In this document: positions 26,927 to 36,786 of the stretch, piece after piece
Position numbering within the stretch: position 1 is the first letter of the stretch
How the letters are laid out: each line of letters starts with the position of its first letter
Source of the DNA: Rhizobium sp. NLR16a
GTDB taxonomy: Bacteria; Pseudomonadota; Alphaproteobacteria; Rhizobiales; Rhizobiaceae
Assembly (NCBI RefSeq): GCF_017948245.1
Contig: NZ_CP072865.1
Coordinates: forward strand, 3,435,501 to 3,499,500
Direction: 5' to 3'
DNA length: 64,000 nucleotides
Translations under genes and position numbers: made by a program
Notes under the pieces: generated by a model
The model's database searches: none
Told to the model about the DNA's origin: nothing
What the model saw: the letters and a program-made list of their open reading frames with translations, nothing else

Positions 26927-27673
26927 CTATACGAGATTGTTGCGGACCGCGAAGGCAATGGCCTCCGACCGGGTCTTGGTCGCCGTCTTGCGCATCACGC
27001 TGGTGATGTAATTGTTGATGGTATTGCGGGATATTCCGAGAATCATCGCGATCTCATCGCTGGTCTTGCCCTCGGCGATCCAGAACAGGCATTCCAGCTC
27101 GCGGTCGGTCAGTTCGAAATCGCGGTCGACCTTTGCGCCCCCGCAGCGAAGGAAGCTCGCGACGTAGCCGGCAAGCAGTCCCACATCCCGCAGGCGCTCC
27201 GGCGACAGGATGAAGCCTTCGCCGAACAGGAACATCAAGGCGAGCCGCGAGCGGCCGACATTGAAGGTCAATGAGCAATATTGGCGGCTGGCGCCATCAG
27301 GCACATCGGCGTCATCGGGCAGAAGAGCGAAGTTCGGCTGGAAAACCTGCATGCATTTTTCCAGCTCGGTCGAACGGGCATAGGTGCTGACCAGATCGTT
27401 GGCGATATCCTTAACCAGATCGAACGGCCAGTCCGACGAAACGATGAAATCGAGACCGCTTTCCTGGATGAGATCACAGCGCGCCAGAAGATAGTGCGAC
27501 GCACCCACATAGTCCGTCAGCGCGCGCAGACCGGACTGCAACCTCCCAGTGTCGGCGACACCGTGCAGGCGCCGAATCAGCTCGTCGCGCGGCAAGAGAG
27601 CCGGCGCCACCACGCTCGCGAAATTCGCCATTTGCCTCTCGCCTTTGCTCGCCTGAAATATCGTCATATCCAT
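26927..27673 (-). CDS. visN: VisN, LuxR-type master regulator of motility
   Basis: 248 residues from ATG at 27673 (MDMTIFQASKGERQMANFAS), which has AGGAA 6 bases upstream; a TTG two codons earlier and ATGs at 27667 and 27631 are alternatives. N-terminal ligand-like domain (LTDYVGASHYLLARCDLIQE) and C-terminal GerE domain (ELTDRELECLFWIAEGKTSD followed by EIAMILGISRNTINNYI). Same arrangement and partner role as in S. meliloti VisN/VisR. Preceded by a 442-base gap that should hold its promoter. Confidence 0.92.
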   Translation of the reverse strand: MDMTIFQASKGERQMANFASVVAPALLPRDELIRRLHGVADTGRLQSGLRALTDYVGASHYLLARCDLIQESGLDFIVSSDWPFDLVKDIANDLVSTYARSTELEKCMQVFQPNFALLPDDADVPDGASRQYCSLTFNVGRSRLALMFLFGEGFILSPERLRDVGLLAGYVASFLRCGGAKVDRDFELTDRELECLFWIAEGKTSDEIAMILGISRNTINNYITSVMRKTATKTRSEAIAFAVRNNLV

Positions 27674-28085
27674 TGGCAATTTCCTGCGGCTGAGGAACGA
27701 TCAAACTCGGTGCAACAGCGATTTTTTTGTGAAGGATTCAATTCAAGCCCCGCTCGAATCCCATTTCGAATCACCTAAGGGTAAGCCAGCCGGTGTAAAT
27801 CACCATCTCCGACTTCTAGGGATTTACTTTCGCTGTCGCTCATGCCGTGATTCGAGGACGACTTGCGCCCCTCAGAATACTGGGAAGGCTAAGATGATTC
27901 TGGCTGTACCGCAACTTCATTCGCGTTTTACGCGAGTGATCTTCAACAGTATTATTCAAATCCTTCACGCGGCCGTTTCTATTCCCGTTCGACAGCCGGA
28001 GCCGAATACAAACCGGGGAGCTGTCGGCTCCCCCGCGGAGGACCGATAACAATCCTGCTCCGGCAGTGAAAAGCCTGATACAGAC
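27674..28085. other. Intergenic region between visN and fliF
   Basis: Upstream region of visN. It contains one perfect 7-bp hairpin, GGGGAGC / GCTCCCC at 28015-28033 with a 5-base loop and no T-run. The part nearest visN is less GC-rich than the neighbouring genes, as a promoter would be. No credible coding frame and no copy of the flagellin-type block were found. Confidence 0.35.
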
Positions 28086-28112
28086 ATGAAAAGGGCCGGT
28101 TGCCCGGCCTCT
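28086..28112 (-). terminator. Terminator after fliF
   Basis: GGCCGG / CCGGCC stem (28094-28099, 28104-28109) followed on the minus strand by CTTTTCATG, directly after the fliF stop. Confidence 0.6.
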
Positions 28113-28115
28113 TTC

Positions 28116-29807
28116 TTATGCTGCGTCGTCGATCGCCCACTTCCTGAGAATTTTGGCGGCGCGCTCCTCGTTGATCTCCACCATGCGGGCAAGCTTGCGT
28201 TCCGGGCCCTCCTTGACGCGGCGGTTGAAGTTGCCGTCGTCGTCGCCGAGGCTGAGCAGATCCTCGGTGCTGTCGAAGCCGAAATCGGAGCCGAAGCCGT
28301 CCATGAGAGCGCCTCCAGGAGCGCCGGCCGCCGGCGCGAAGTCCGGAAGTTCGAGACCGGCCGCTTCTGGCGTGGCGTCGCCAAGCACCGAGCTCGCGCC
28401 GTTACCGCTGACGCTGCGTACCAGCGGCCGCAGACCCATCCAGACCACCACGAAGGCGACCGCCACGAAGGCGAGCGAGTTGATGATGCCGGCAAGGTTG
28501 CGGCTCAGCATATCCATGACGCGGACACCGCCGGTGGCGTCTTCCAGCAGCTGGTTCTCGAGGAAGTCCATCGCCGTGACGGTGACGACATCGCCACGCT
28601 TGGCGTCGATGCCGGCTGCCGAAGCGACAATCTTCTGCATTTCGGCGAGATAGGCGTCGATCTTGGCCTGATCGACGGGCTCGCCGACCATCTTGGCGAT
28701 GCGGCCCTTGTTGACCACGACGGCGATCGAAAGCTTCTCGACCTGATAGCTGTTGCGGGTCGTCGCCGTCGTCTTGCTGTTGATTTCGTAGTTGGTCTGC
28801 TCTTCGCGCTTGTCCGACTTGTCCTGTGATTCCGGACCGCTTGCGCCGCCGGCATCGGGGGCCGCCTGGGGAATGTTCTGTTCGACAGTCGTTGCGTTGT
28901 CGGACTGCCTCTGCTGCGACTGCTGGGCTTCCTTCGTCGAGCGAACGGAGCGTTCGACCTTGGATTCGGGATCGTAGACCGTTTCCTGAATCTGCTGAGC
29001 ATCGGTGTTGAGGTCGGCGGTGACGCTGGAGCGGAAGTTGTCCGTGCCGAGGAAGGGCGCCAGCGCCTTGTCGATGTTGGATTCGACTTCCTGCTGAACG
29101 TTCTGGACGATGTTGAGCGAGCGGTTCAGCGAGCTGTTGCTCGCCTCGTCGCCGGACGCGAGAAGCTGGCCGGCAGAATCAAGAATCGTGACGTCATCGA
29201 CATCAAGCCCCGGCACGGCCGAGGCGACGAGGTGACGGATCGAGGTCGCCGCGCCGCGCCCGGTGGCGGCGCTGGCGCGAATCATCACGGAGGCGGTCGG
29301 TTTCTGCTCCGCCTTCCGGAAGTTTCCAACCTCGGGCATGACGATATGGACGCGCGCGGCCGTTATGCCCGAGATCGATTGGATGGTGCGTGCGATTTCG
29401 CCTTCCAGCGCTCGAACCCGCGTCACCTCCTGCATGAAGGAGGTCAGCCCAAGCGAGCCGACATTGTCGAAGAGTTCATAGCCGGCATTGGCGCTGTTCG
29501 GCAGGCCGCGCTCGGCAAGCATCAGGCGGGCCTTGCCCGTCATACCAGCCGGAACGGTGATGCTGGAGCCGTCCGTGCCGACCTGGAAATTGATGTTGGC
29601 TTCGGCAAGCGCCATGCTGATCTGGTTGAGATCGGGAGCGTCGAGACCGACATAGAGCGTTTCTTGTGCCGGTTTGTTGACGAAAAGGGCGGCCGCAAGG
29701 ATGATTGCGATGGAAACGGCGCCGACGCCTCCCAGAATCATCAGGCGTGTCCGGCCCAGGGCGCCAAAGTTCTTAAAAATCTGAACTAATTGATTTAACA
29801 GATTCAT
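28116..29807 (-). CDS. fliF: FliF, MS-ring protein
   Basis: 563 residues. First membrane helix near 22-45 (LGGVGAVSIAIILAAALFVN), periplasmic ring-building motifs (YVGLDAPDLNQISMALAEAN, MLAERGLPNSANAGYELFDN, EGEIARTIQSISGITAARVH), second helix near 440-460 (IINSLAFVAVAFVVVWMGLR), and a cytoplasmic tail that binds FliG (ERKLARMVEINEERAAKILR). Runs toward visN. A 197-base gap separates it from cheT at its 5' side; no hairpin was found there. Confidence 0.97.
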   Translation of the reverse strand: MNLLNQLVQIFKNFGALGRTRLMILGGVGAVSIAIILAAALFVNKPAQETLYVGLDAPDLNQISMALAEANINFQVGTDGSSITVPAGMTGKARLMLAERGLPNSANAGYELFDNVGSLGLTSFMQEVTRVRALEGEIARTIQSISGITAARVHIVMPEVGNFRKAEQKPTASVMIRASAATGRGAATSIRHLVASAVPGLDVDDVTILDSAGQLLASGDEASNSSLNRSLNIVQNVQQEVESNIDKALAPFLGTDNFRSSVTADLNTDAQQIQETVYDPESKVERSVRSTKEAQQSQQRQSDNATTVEQNIPQAAPDAGGASGPESQDKSDKREEQTNYEINSKTTATTRNSYQVEKLSIAVVVNKGRIAKMVGEPVDQAKIDAYLAEMQKIVASAAGIDAKRGDVVTVTAMDFLENQLLEDATGGVRVMDMLSRNLAGIINSLAFVAVAFVVVWMGLRPLVRSVSGNGASSVLGDATPEAAGLELPDFAPAAGAPGGALMDGFGSDFGFDSTEDLLSLGDDDGNFNRRVKEGPERKLARMVEINEERAAKILRKWAIDDAA

Positions 29808-30004
29808 TCTGTTCTCGCACGATCCGTCAAAGACAAAGCAGGCTTATTGCCTCATCCGACGAATAATAGGCGAAACTTGTGCGAGCGTTTCGTGAGGAGC
29901 GCGCGAGAGCGAAAGGCTGAAGCATGTCGCGCGGCGAGTTTGCGAGAACGACATGCTTGAAAAGGACCCGAGGCGCGAGAAGCGGAGTTGAAAAACCGTT
30001 CGCT

Positions 30005-30394
30005 TCAGAAGAAGTCGAAGTCGCCGGCGGCCTTGCTCAGCGGCTGCGAATGACCGTGGCGCGTGGAGCCGCCCAGCGCCTTCTGCATCTCCGCCAGCTT
30101 GACGAGGCTGAGCGCGGTGGCGACGTCGACCGTCCAGCCGAGCGGGATTTCGCCGGTGATGGTGTCGATGAATTCGGCAAGGCCGCGTGACTTCTGCACG
30201 GCCAGGTCGATGCCCTGCATGACCTTCATGGCGTCAGGCGAGTTCAGAATTTCAGCGCCACCGAGGTCGAGAAGCTGCGGCTCGATGCGCTCGATCAGGT
30301 AAGCCACATCGTGCAGTTCCGAAACGATGCGCATCAGGATGTCGCTCAGCGCTTCGACAGGCGCGGGCGGCTCCATCACCGGAGTAAATGTCAT
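30005..30394 (-). CDS. cheT: CheT, small chemotaxis protein with CheZ-like motif
   Basis: 129 residues, last gene of the che operon, 16 bases after cheD. Helical throughout (LSDILMRIVSELHDVAYLIE). GIDLAVQKSRGLAEF contains D-x-x-x-Q at about residues 63-67, the active-site pattern of CheZ-type CheY phosphatases; the protein ends in an acidic-aromatic tail GDFDFF, like the CheY-binding tail of CheZ. In S. meliloti the gene in this position (orf10, cheT) is reported to act in signal termination and adaptation. A role on CheY-P is therefore plausible; the assignment to cheT rests on position and size. Confidence 0.8.
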   Translation of the reverse strand: MTFTPVMEPPAPVEALSDILMRIVSELHDVAYLIERIEPQLLDLGGAEILNSPDAMKVMQGIDLAVQKSRGLAEFIDTITGEIPLGWTVDVATALSLVKLAEMQKALGGSTRHGHSQPLSKAAGDFDFF

Positions 30395-30410
30395 ATCAAA
30401 ATCCTCGCCA

Positions 30411-30965
30411 TCAAAAAAATTCGATGCTGGTTTCGGCGGGCTTCTGCGGAGCGGCGGGACGCTGCTCGAGAGCGACGGTTCTCTGCGTTTCGGCGCCGGT
30501 CAAAGGGTATTGCCGGGCCCGACCGGAGACCGGCCAATATTCGAGCTTGCGCCCATGCTCTCCGCCTGTGGAGGAGCCGACCACCGGAATGCCTTCATCC
30601 CTCAGGAACTGCATGGCGAAGGCCGCATTCTGCTCCCCGACGTTGGAGAAAGTCGAGATCGTCTTGGCGCCGCCGAAGATCTTTGCCTCCAGCCGGTCGC
30701 GCCGGGCGCCCTGCTTCAGGAGACCGTTGATCAGCAATTCCATCAGATGCACGCCGTAACGTGTGGCATCGCCGCCTGATGTCGGCGACGTCGCCGAGCC
30801 GGGCAACAGAAAGTGGTTCATGCCGCCGACACCGGCGACCGGATCTCTGAGGCACGCAGCCACGCACGAGCCGAGAATGGTCGAGAGAACCGCATTCGGA
30901 TCGCTCAGAACCTTGTACTCGCCTTGAATGATGTGCACGCGGCGGGCTGCCCCCTCAATGATCAT
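30411..30965 (-). CDS. cheD: CheD, receptor glutamine deamidase
   Basis: 184 residues. The catalytic Cys lies in [13 protein letters not shown] (about residue 34) and His in [13 protein letters not shown] (about 51), with Thr/Ser positions in [20 protein letters not shown]. Deamidates Gln residues of chemoreceptors. Longer than many CheD because of a Pro-rich tail that ends TSIEFF. Overlaps cheY2 by 4 bases. Confidence 0.95.
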   Translation of the reverse strand: MIIEGAARRVHIIQGEYKVLSDPNAVLSTILGSCVAACLRDPVAGVGGMNHFLLPGSATSPTSGGDATRYGVHLMELLINGLLKQGARRDRLEAKIFGGAKTISTFSNVGEQNAAFAMQFLRDEGIPVVGSSTGGEHGRKLEYWPVSGRARQYPLTGAETQRTVALEQRPAAPQKPAETSIEFF

Positions 30966-31351
30966 TTCAGAGCTCCAAACACGGCTTCGATAGCAGCTTT
31001 CATCTTCTCGATCGTGAATGGCTTGGCGAGCACGTTGTTGGCACCGAGCTGGGCCGCTTTCTGCACCAGCGCGCGATCGCCCTGGGCGGTGAGGATGATG
31101 AAGGCCGCCTTCTTGGTGTTCGGGTTGGTGCGCACGGCCTGAAGGAAGCCGATGCCATCCATCTTCGGCATGTTGAAATCAGAGATCACCAGGTGGTGCG
31201 GCTGCTCGGTCATGATCTTCATGCCCTGCTCGCCGTCGCCTGCGGATGTGATCTGCTTGAAGCCGAGCTGGGTCAGCGCGTCGCTGAGCAGCAACCGGCT
31301 CGTTACCTGATCATCGACGATCAGAACTTTGATTTTCTCCGCGATCGACAT
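30962..31351 (-). CDS. cheY2: CheY2, main motor-binding response regulator
   Basis: 129 residues, one receiver domain: acidic pair in VLIVDDQ, phospho-acceptor Asp at about 58 ([13 protein letters not shown]), Thr in FIILTAQGD, Lys in NNVLAKPFT. In S. meliloti CheY2 is the regulator that slows the motor while CheY1 is a phosphate sink; this role is taken from homology and operon position. Starts on the base after cheB. Confidence 0.93.
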   Translation of the reverse strand: MSIAEKIKVLIVDDQVTSRLLLSDALTQLGFKQITSAGDGEQGMKIMTEQPHHLVISDFNMPKMDGIGFLQAVRTNPNTKKAAFIILTAQGDRALVQKAAQLGANNVLAKPFTIEKMKAAIEAVFGALK

Positions 31352-32395
31352 TTATTCGGTCCCTTCCTTTCGGGCGGCTGTCAATTTCAATATTTCTTCA
31401 CCGATGGCAGTCAGTGGCAGCTGCTGCTCGACGGCGCCAAGTTCGTGAGCAACCCTTGGCATTCCGTAAACGACGCAGGTTTTTTCGTTCTGGCCGAGCG
31501 TTCTGGCGCCCGCGTGGCGCATTTTCAACAATCCGGCGGCGCCATCGCGGCCCATTCCGGTCAGAATCACGCCGACGGCATTGCGGCCTGCGAGTTCCGC
31601 GACCGAATCAAAGAGCACGTCCACGGACGGGCGGTGACCGTTGACGGGCGCCCGATCGACGAGACGGCAGCACGGCGCGGAGCCGCCGCTGACCTGAAGA
31701 TGACGTTCGCCGCCCGGCGCCAGATAGATCTTGCCGATCTCGAGACGGGCGCCGTCGGTCGCTTCCTGCACCACCGGCGCGCAGAGACGGTTCAGCCGCT
31801 CGGCGAAGCTCTTGGTGAAAGTCGGCGGCATATGCTGAGTGATGACGGTCGGTGGGCAGTTTGCCGGGAATTTCTGCAGCACGGCGATCAGCGCCTCGAC
31901 GCCGCCGGTCGACGAGCCGATCGCGACGATCTTGCGGCCGACGCGAAAATCGGCGACGGAGGGCGGGGGCGCGACGGCGGCGGTCGGTTGGGAGAACTGA
32001 CGCTGCGTGCGCGCGGCCGCCTTGACCTTCTCGGCGAGATCGCCGAAGGGCCTGGGTTCGCCGGGACCTGGCTTGCCGACGCAATCGAAGGCACCGATCT
32101 CAAGCGCCGCAAGCGTCGCTTCGGCACCGCGATGCGTCATCGTCGAGACCATGATCACCGGCATCGGCCGCAGGGTCATGATCTTTTCAAGGAAATCGAG
32201 GCCGTTCATGTTCGGCATCTCAATGTCGAGCGTCACGACGTCGGGATTCAGCCGCTTGATTGCCTCCCGCGCTTCCAGCGCGTCGCCGGCCTGGCCGATG
32301 ACGCTCACTTCCGGGTCGGAGCTCAGCACCGCGGTAATCAAACCCCGCATCGTCGGCGAGTCATCAACAACGAGAACTCTGGCCGGAGCGCTCAT
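31352..32395 (-). CDS. cheB: CheB, receptor methylesterase
   Basis: 347 residues. N-terminal receiver with phospho-acceptor Asp near 57 ([20 protein letters not shown]), linker, then C-terminal methylesterase with catalytic Ser in [20 protein letters not shown], His in [20 protein letters not shown], Asp in [16 protein letters not shown]. Start overlaps the end of cheR by 4 bases. Confidence 0.97.
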   Translation of the reverse strand: MSAPARVLVVDDSPTMRGLITAVLSSDPEVSVIGQAGDALEAREAIKRLNPDVVTLDIEMPNMNGLDFLEKIMTLRPMPVIMVSTMTHRGAEATLAALEIGAFDCVGKPGPGEPRPFGDLAEKVKAAARTQRQFSQPTAAVAPPPSVADFRVGRKIVAIGSSTGGVEALIAVLQKFPANCPPTVITQHMPPTFTKSFAERLNRLCAPVVQEATDGARLEIGKIYLAPGGERHLQVSGGSAPCCRLVDRAPVNGHRPSVDVLFDSVAELAGRNAVGVILTGMGRDGAAGLLKMRHAGARTLGQNEKTCVVYGMPRVAHELGAVEQQLPLTAIGEEILKLTAARKEGTE

Positions 32396-33300
32396 GCCTT
32401 CCTCCCGAGACCCTTGGTCGTGTAGCGATAGGTCGTGATGCCGATATTGTCGAAGACGTGCTTCGCCTCACCGGAGACGCGCTCGGAATGGCCGATATAG
32501 AGATGGCCGCCTTCCGGCAGCAGGCCGGCAAAACGCTGCCAGATCTTCATCTGCGTCGGCTCGTCGAAATAGATGACGACGTTGCGGCAGAAGATGACGT
32601 CGAACTTGCCCTTGAACGGCCATTGCGCCATCAGGTTCAGCTCATTGTAGGTGATCAGCCGCTTGACGCGGTCGTCGACCTGGAACTTGCGCCGGCCCTG
32701 CACCTCGACTTCGCTGAACCATTGCTTGCGCATGGCGGGTGAAACGGTTTCGAGCGCGCTCTCGTCGTAGGCGCCGGCCCGGGCGATGGCGAGGATTTTC
32801 GGATCGATGTCAGTGGCCAGGATCTTGAAGTCGTAATCGGCGACGTTCGGCATCAGCGACAGCACGGTCAGCGCGATCGAATAGGGCTCCTGCCCGTCGG
32901 AGGAAGCAGCCGACCAGATGCGCACCCTGCCGCCCGATCTCGCCCGCTGCAGAAGCTCCGGCAGAACATGATCGCGCAGATGCTCGAAATGATGGTTTTC
33001 GCGGAAGAAGCGAGTGAAATTGGTCGTCAGATGCGAGAGCATTTCGCGGCGCGCCGCAGCCCCCGCCGGCGAAGCGACGAGTTCGCAATATTCCCGGAAG
33101 CCGGACAGACCAAGATTGCGGATATGTTTCGACAGACGCGAATAAACGAGCGAGGCCTTCGTCTCGTTGAGGAAGATGCCGGCATCCGAGTAGATCATGG
33201 CGGCGATTTCCGTAAGGTCGCGGCGCGTCAGCGGATATTCTCCGCTCGCCAGCACCTCATCGGCTCCCTGCCTCTGATCTTTTGCACCCATTGCACTCAT
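32392..33300 (-). CDS. cheR: CheR, receptor methyltransferase
   Basis: 302 residues. N-terminal helical domain, then a SAM-binding domain: [40 protein letters not shown], and [20 protein letters not shown], ending [20 protein letters not shown]. Methylates Glu residues of chemoreceptors. 4-base overlaps with cheW and cheB. Confidence 0.97.
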   Translation of the reverse strand: MSAMGAKDQRQGADEVLASGEYPLTRRDLTEIAAMIYSDAGIFLNETKASLVYSRLSKHIRNLGLSGFREYCELVASPAGAAARREMLSHLTTNFTRFFRENHHFEHLRDHVLPELLQRARSGGRVRIWSAASSDGQEPYSIALTVLSLMPNVADYDFKILATDIDPKILAIARAGAYDESALETVSPAMRKQWFSEVEVQGRRKFQVDDRVKRLITYNELNLMAQWPFKGKFDVIFCRNVVIYFDEPTQMKIWQRFAGLLPEGGHLYIGHSERVSGEAKHVFDNIGITTYRYTTKGLGRKA

Positions 33301-33764
33301 GCGGCTTCGCTTTCGGTCTCGGAAAAGAGGGCTTCAAGTTCGATCAGGCAGATCATGCGCTTGTCGATGGCGAGAATGCCCCGTGCAAATTGGCGCTCGA
33401 GGTCGGAGGAGATTTCGGGCGTCGGCTGAATGATCTCGTCGGTGACGGTCAGAATGTCGGAGACGGCGTCGACCAGGAGGCCGACGACCTTGCGACGGAC
33501 CTGGGCGACGATGATGACATGACGGGCTGTGGGATCGGCCGGCTTCATGCCGAGCCGGGCGGCAAGATCGATGATCGGCAGCACCGCGCCGCGCAGGTTG
33601 ATGACCCCCAGCATATAGGCAGGCGAGTGCGGCATCGCGGTCGCGGGGGTCCAGCCCCGGATTTCGCGAACCGACATGATATTCACGCAAAATTCCTGAT
33701 CTCCGATGCGGAACGCGATCAGTTCGCGATCCCCCTGGTTCAGACTTTTTACAGCGTACGACAT
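33297..33764 (-). CDS. cheW: CheW, receptor-kinase coupling protein
   Basis: 155 residues. CheW fold signatures: [40 protein letters not shown], and [20 protein letters not shown]. Three bases downstream of cheA. Confidence 0.97.
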   Translation of the reverse strand: MSYAVKSLNQGDRELIAFRIGDQEFCVNIMSVREIRGWTPATAMPHSPAYMLGVINLRGAVLPIIDLAARLGMKPADPTARHVIIVAQVRRKVVGLLVDAVSDILTVTDEIIQPTPEISSDLERQFARGILAIDKRMICLIELEALFSETESEAA

Positions 33765-33767
33765 TCC

Positions 33768-36047
33768 TTACCCTACCGCTGCTAACGACATTTCCGCTTT
33801 GAGCGACTGGCCGCGCGAGGCGCCGACAACCGCGTCGACATCGAGGATGAGCGCCACGCGGCCGTCGCCAAGGATGGTGGCGGCGGCGATGCCGGGCACA
33901 TGGGTGTAGTTGGCCTCCAGGCTCTTGATAACCACCTGGCGCTGACCCTGGATGGCATCGACCATCAGGGCACGCTGGCCACCGCCTTCCGATTCCACCA
34001 GCAGCGCCACGCCCTCGACGGGGTTGGCCTGGGTCGCGCGGAAGTTCAGGATGCGGCCGACATCGACCAATGGGCAGAACGAGTTGCGGATCGAGATCAG
34101 CCGGTGGTTCGCGCCGAAGGAGTGGATTGCGGACGCTTCCGGCTGCAGGGTTTCGACGATCGCGGTCAGCGGCACGACCAGCGTCTGGCCGGCGACGGTG
34201 ACTACCATGCCGTCGAGAACGGCAAGCGTCAGCGGCAGGCTCATGGTGAAAACCGAGCCGTGGCCCGGCTTGGAGGTGATGTTGATGCGGCCGCCGAGCG
34301 CCTGGATCGAGCGCTTGACGACGTCCATGCCGACGCCGCGGCCCGATATGTCGGAGATCTTGTCGGCCGTCGAGAAGCCCGGCAGGAAGATCAGGTTATC
34401 GATTTCCTCATCCGACAGGTTGGCGTCGGCGGGGATGAGATCGTTGTCGATCGCTTTCTGGCGGACCTTCTCGCGGTTGATGCCGGCGCCGTCGTCGGCA
34501 AGCTCGATCAGGATGCGGCCTGAGCGGTGCTTGGCGGTGAGGCGAACCGTGCCTTCGGTGTTCTTGCCGGCGGCTGCGCGTTTTTCCGGGGTTTCGATGC
34601 CGTGGTCGACGGCATTACGGATCATGTGGGTCAGCGGCTCGGCCAGCTTGTCGATAACCGTCTTGTCGACTTCGGTATTTTCACCTTCGGTAATGAGGCG
34701 AATCGACTTGCCGGTCATATCGGCGATTTCGCGGACGATACGCGACATGCGCTGGAAGACCGGCTTGACCGGCTGCGCGCGGATCGCCATGACCGAGTCC
34801 TGGATCTCGCGGGTGAGCTGCTGCAGCTCCTCGAGACCCATGTTGATCGAGGACGTGCCTGTTGTGTCGTTCTCGATGACGCTCTGCGACAGCATTGCCT
34901 GGTTGATGACCAGTTCGCCGACGAGGTTGATGAGACGGTCGACGCGGTCGAGATCGACGCGGATTGTCTGGCCGGCGCCGGCGGCATTGTTCTGGGCGGC
35001 GGCATTGGCCGCGGCGGCCGCGGCGGCCGATTCCTTCTTCTCGACGCGAGCGGCGGCTGCCGCCATCTGCGTGACGTTGGAAGCGGTTTCGGCGGCGGCA
35101 ACGGCAGCGACCGTGTCTTCGGACCGTGCAGCGGAAACGCTCTCCGTTGCGTCGGTCTCGTCCAGGATCGAGAGGTCGAAGGGAACCGGCACCATCGGCA
35201 GTTCCTCGTTGCTCGAAGCGGCGCCACTGGTCTCCTCAACCGGCTTCACCGTCAGCTCGCAATCCCACTCGGCGAATTCGAAGACGGCGCGGATCGCATC
35301 CTCGCCCTTGTCGGTCTTGAGCGTGACGTTCCAGAAGAAATAGGCAGCCTCCGGATCGAGCTCTTCGAGACCCGGCAGCTCATCCGTATTGCAGTAGATC
35401 GTCATTTCGCCGAGGCGCGAAAGGTCGCGCAGCAGCAGGGTGGCGTCGTTACCCTTCGAATAGAGTTCGTGGCGCGGCTTGAAGGTGATCTCGTAGGCCG
35501 GCAGGCCGGTCTCTGCGCCGTCCTCGTCGGCGAAATCGTCGAAGGAAAAGGGGACGGGCTGGAAGCCGCTGTCGTCGGTCGGCTTGGGGGCCGGCGCCGG
35601 AGCGGCCGGAGACGCCTTTGCGGCGGCCTTGGGCGCAGGCGCTTCGGCCGAAGGAGACGGCAGCTCGCCGTTGGCCAGCGCCTCGAGCTCCTTGACGAGG
35701 CCGCGGCTGCGGCTTTCATCGACACTGCCGCCGTCGCGTGCAGCATTGGTCAGGTCGGCGAGCACATCGGCCGACTTCAGCATCACCTTCAGGACGTCCT
35801 GGGTCGGCTCGAGCTTGTTGGAACGAACGCAATCGAGAGTGGTCTCGAAAACATGGGCGAAGGCAACCAGATCATCAAGGCCGAAGGCGCCGGCACCCCC
35901 CTTGATCGAATGCACGGCACGGAACACCGCATTGACGGTTTCCGGATCGCGATCGCCATCGTTCATTTTCAGCAGACCGGATTCCAGCTCGGCGAGCTGT
36001 TCCTCGCACTCCTGGAAAAAGATCTCTTTGATTTCGTTCATATCCAT
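33768..36047 (-). CDS. cheA: CheA, chemotaxis histidine kinase
   Basis: 759 residues. P1 phosphotransfer domain with His at about 46 (FRAVHSIKGGAGAFGLDDLV), an Ala/Pro-rich linker, P2 domain (about 180-290), an Ala-rich stretch (about 310-360), P3 dimerisation helices, P4 ATPase (LTHMIRNAVDHGIETPEKRA; ISDISGRGVGMDVVKRSIQA), and C-terminal P5 CheW-like domain. Length is typical for alphaproteobacteria. The alanine-rich linker has a low-complexity GCG/GCC codon run. Confidence 0.97.
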   Translation of the reverse strand: MDMNEIKEIFFQECEEQLAELESGLLKMNDGDRDPETVNAVFRAVHSIKGGAGAFGLDDLVAFAHVFETTLDCVRSNKLEPTQDVLKVMLKSADVLADLTNAARDGGSVDESRSRGLVKELEALANGELPSPSAEAPAPKAAAKASPAAPAPAPKPTDDSGFQPVPFSFDDFADEDGAETGLPAYEITFKPRHELYSKGNDATLLLRDLSRLGEMTIYCNTDELPGLEELDPEAAYFFWNVTLKTDKGEDAIRAVFEFAEWDCELTVKPVEETSGAASSNEELPMVPVPFDLSILDETDATESVSAARSEDTVAAVAAAETASNVTQMAAAAARVEKKESAAAAAAANAAAQNNAAGAGQTIRVDLDRVDRLINLVGELVINQAMLSQSVIENDTTGTSSINMGLEELQQLTREIQDSVMAIRAQPVKPVFQRMSRIVREIADMTGKSIRLITEGENTEVDKTVIDKLAEPLTHMIRNAVDHGIETPEKRAAAGKNTEGTVRLTAKHRSGRILIELADDGAGINREKVRQKAIDNDLIPADANLSDEEIDNLIFLPGFSTADKISDISGRGVGMDVVKRSIQALGGRINITSKPGHGSVFTMSLPLTLAVLDGMVVTVAGQTLVVPLTAIVETLQPEASAIHSFGANHRLISIRNSFCPLVDVGRILNFRATQANPVEGVALLVESEGGGQRALMVDAIQGQRQVVIKSLEANYTHVPGIAAATILGDGRVALILDVDAVVGASRGQSLKAEMSLAAVG

Positions 36048-36064
36048 AGGAGCAAATCCTGGGT

Positions 36065-36430
36065 TTAAGCGGTTACGCGCTCAATTGCATCGATCAGCTT
36101 GGCCGGGTCGAAAGGCTTGACGATCCATCCGGTGGCGCCGGCCTGGCGGGCGCGGTTCTTCTTTTCCGCATCGCTCTCGGTGGTCAGGACCAGGATCGGG
36201 ATCGCCCGATATTTTTCGTTGCGGCGCACACCTTCGATGAAGCCGAAGCCATCGAGGCGCGGCATATTGATGTCGGTCACGATCACGTCAGGATTGGATT
36301 CTTCGAGCACCTCAAGGCCCTCGACGCCGTCTTCCGCCTGGATCGTCTCGAAACCGGCATTGTTCAGCGTCACGAGCAGCATGTTTCGGATGGTGCGGGA
36401 ATCATCCACGGTAAGCACTTTTTTCTTCAT
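36065..36430 (-). CDS. cheY1: CheY1, response regulator (phosphate sink)
   Basis: 121 residues, single receiver domain: VLTVDDSRTIRNMLLV, phospho-acceptor Asp about 53 (VIVTDINMPRLDGFGFIEG), Thr-Thr in ILVLTTESD, Lys in GWIVKPFDP. Lies between cheS and cheA, the position of CheY1 in S. meliloti, where it drains phosphate from CheA with help of CheS. Overlaps cheS by 4 bases. Confidence 0.93.
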   Translation of the reverse strand: MKKKVLTVDDSRTIRNMLLVTLNNAGFETIQAEDGVEGLEVLEESNPDVIVTDINMPRLDGFGFIEGVRRNEKYRAIPILVLTTESDAEKKNRARQAGATGWIVKPFDPAKLIDAIERVTA

Positions 36431-36723
36431 TGCCGAATCTCCTTGGCAAGCAGGTGGTCAATATTGACGCCAACCAGCTGCATGGTTTTGTGAAATGCGT
36501 CGGACACCTTGGAGAAGGTGAATGGCTGCTTGTCCTGCTCCCAGGTCTTCTCGGCGGACATCAGGACCTGAGCGCAAAGAGCCCCGATCCGCTCGACGCC
36601 CGATGCGTCGATTGAAAGACCGCTGCCCCTGAGAGAAAGGAGCTTGTCACGCAAGGCGGAAGCCTCGTTGAGATCGAGCACCGCTGTCAAATTCAGCGTC
36701 TTGCCACTCTTCTTTGCTACCAT
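36427..36723 (-). CDS. cheS: CheS, STAS-type partner of CheA/CheY1
   Basis: 98 residues, start MVAKKSGKTLNLTAVLDLNE. STAS-like fold: strand, helix ALRDKLLSLRGSGLSIDASG, a GVERIGALCAQVLMSAEKTW helix. In S. meliloti CheS binds CheA and speeds loss of phosphate from CheY1; the second position in the operon, right before cheY1, is the same here. Confidence 0.88.
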   Translation of the reverse strand: MVAKKSGKTLNLTAVLDLNEASALRDKLLSLRGSGLSIDASGVERIGALCAQVLMSAEKTWEQDKQPFTFSKVSDAFHKTMQLVGVNIDHLLAKEIRQ

Positions 36724-36786
36724 CAGCTTGTCCTTGTCCCTTTGTCCCCGGCCCGAAAAGATGAGCTGCGGCGATCATCCGATAGG

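Noticed and set aside
28015..28033. 7-bp hairpin between visN and fliF taken as a terminator
   Set aside because: No T-run on either strand and about 80 bases after a better terminator for fliF; left as a structural note only.
34527..36068. 513-codon plus-strand frame opposite cheA
   Set aside because: Antisense shadow in a GC-rich gene; Gly/Arg-rich and without domains.
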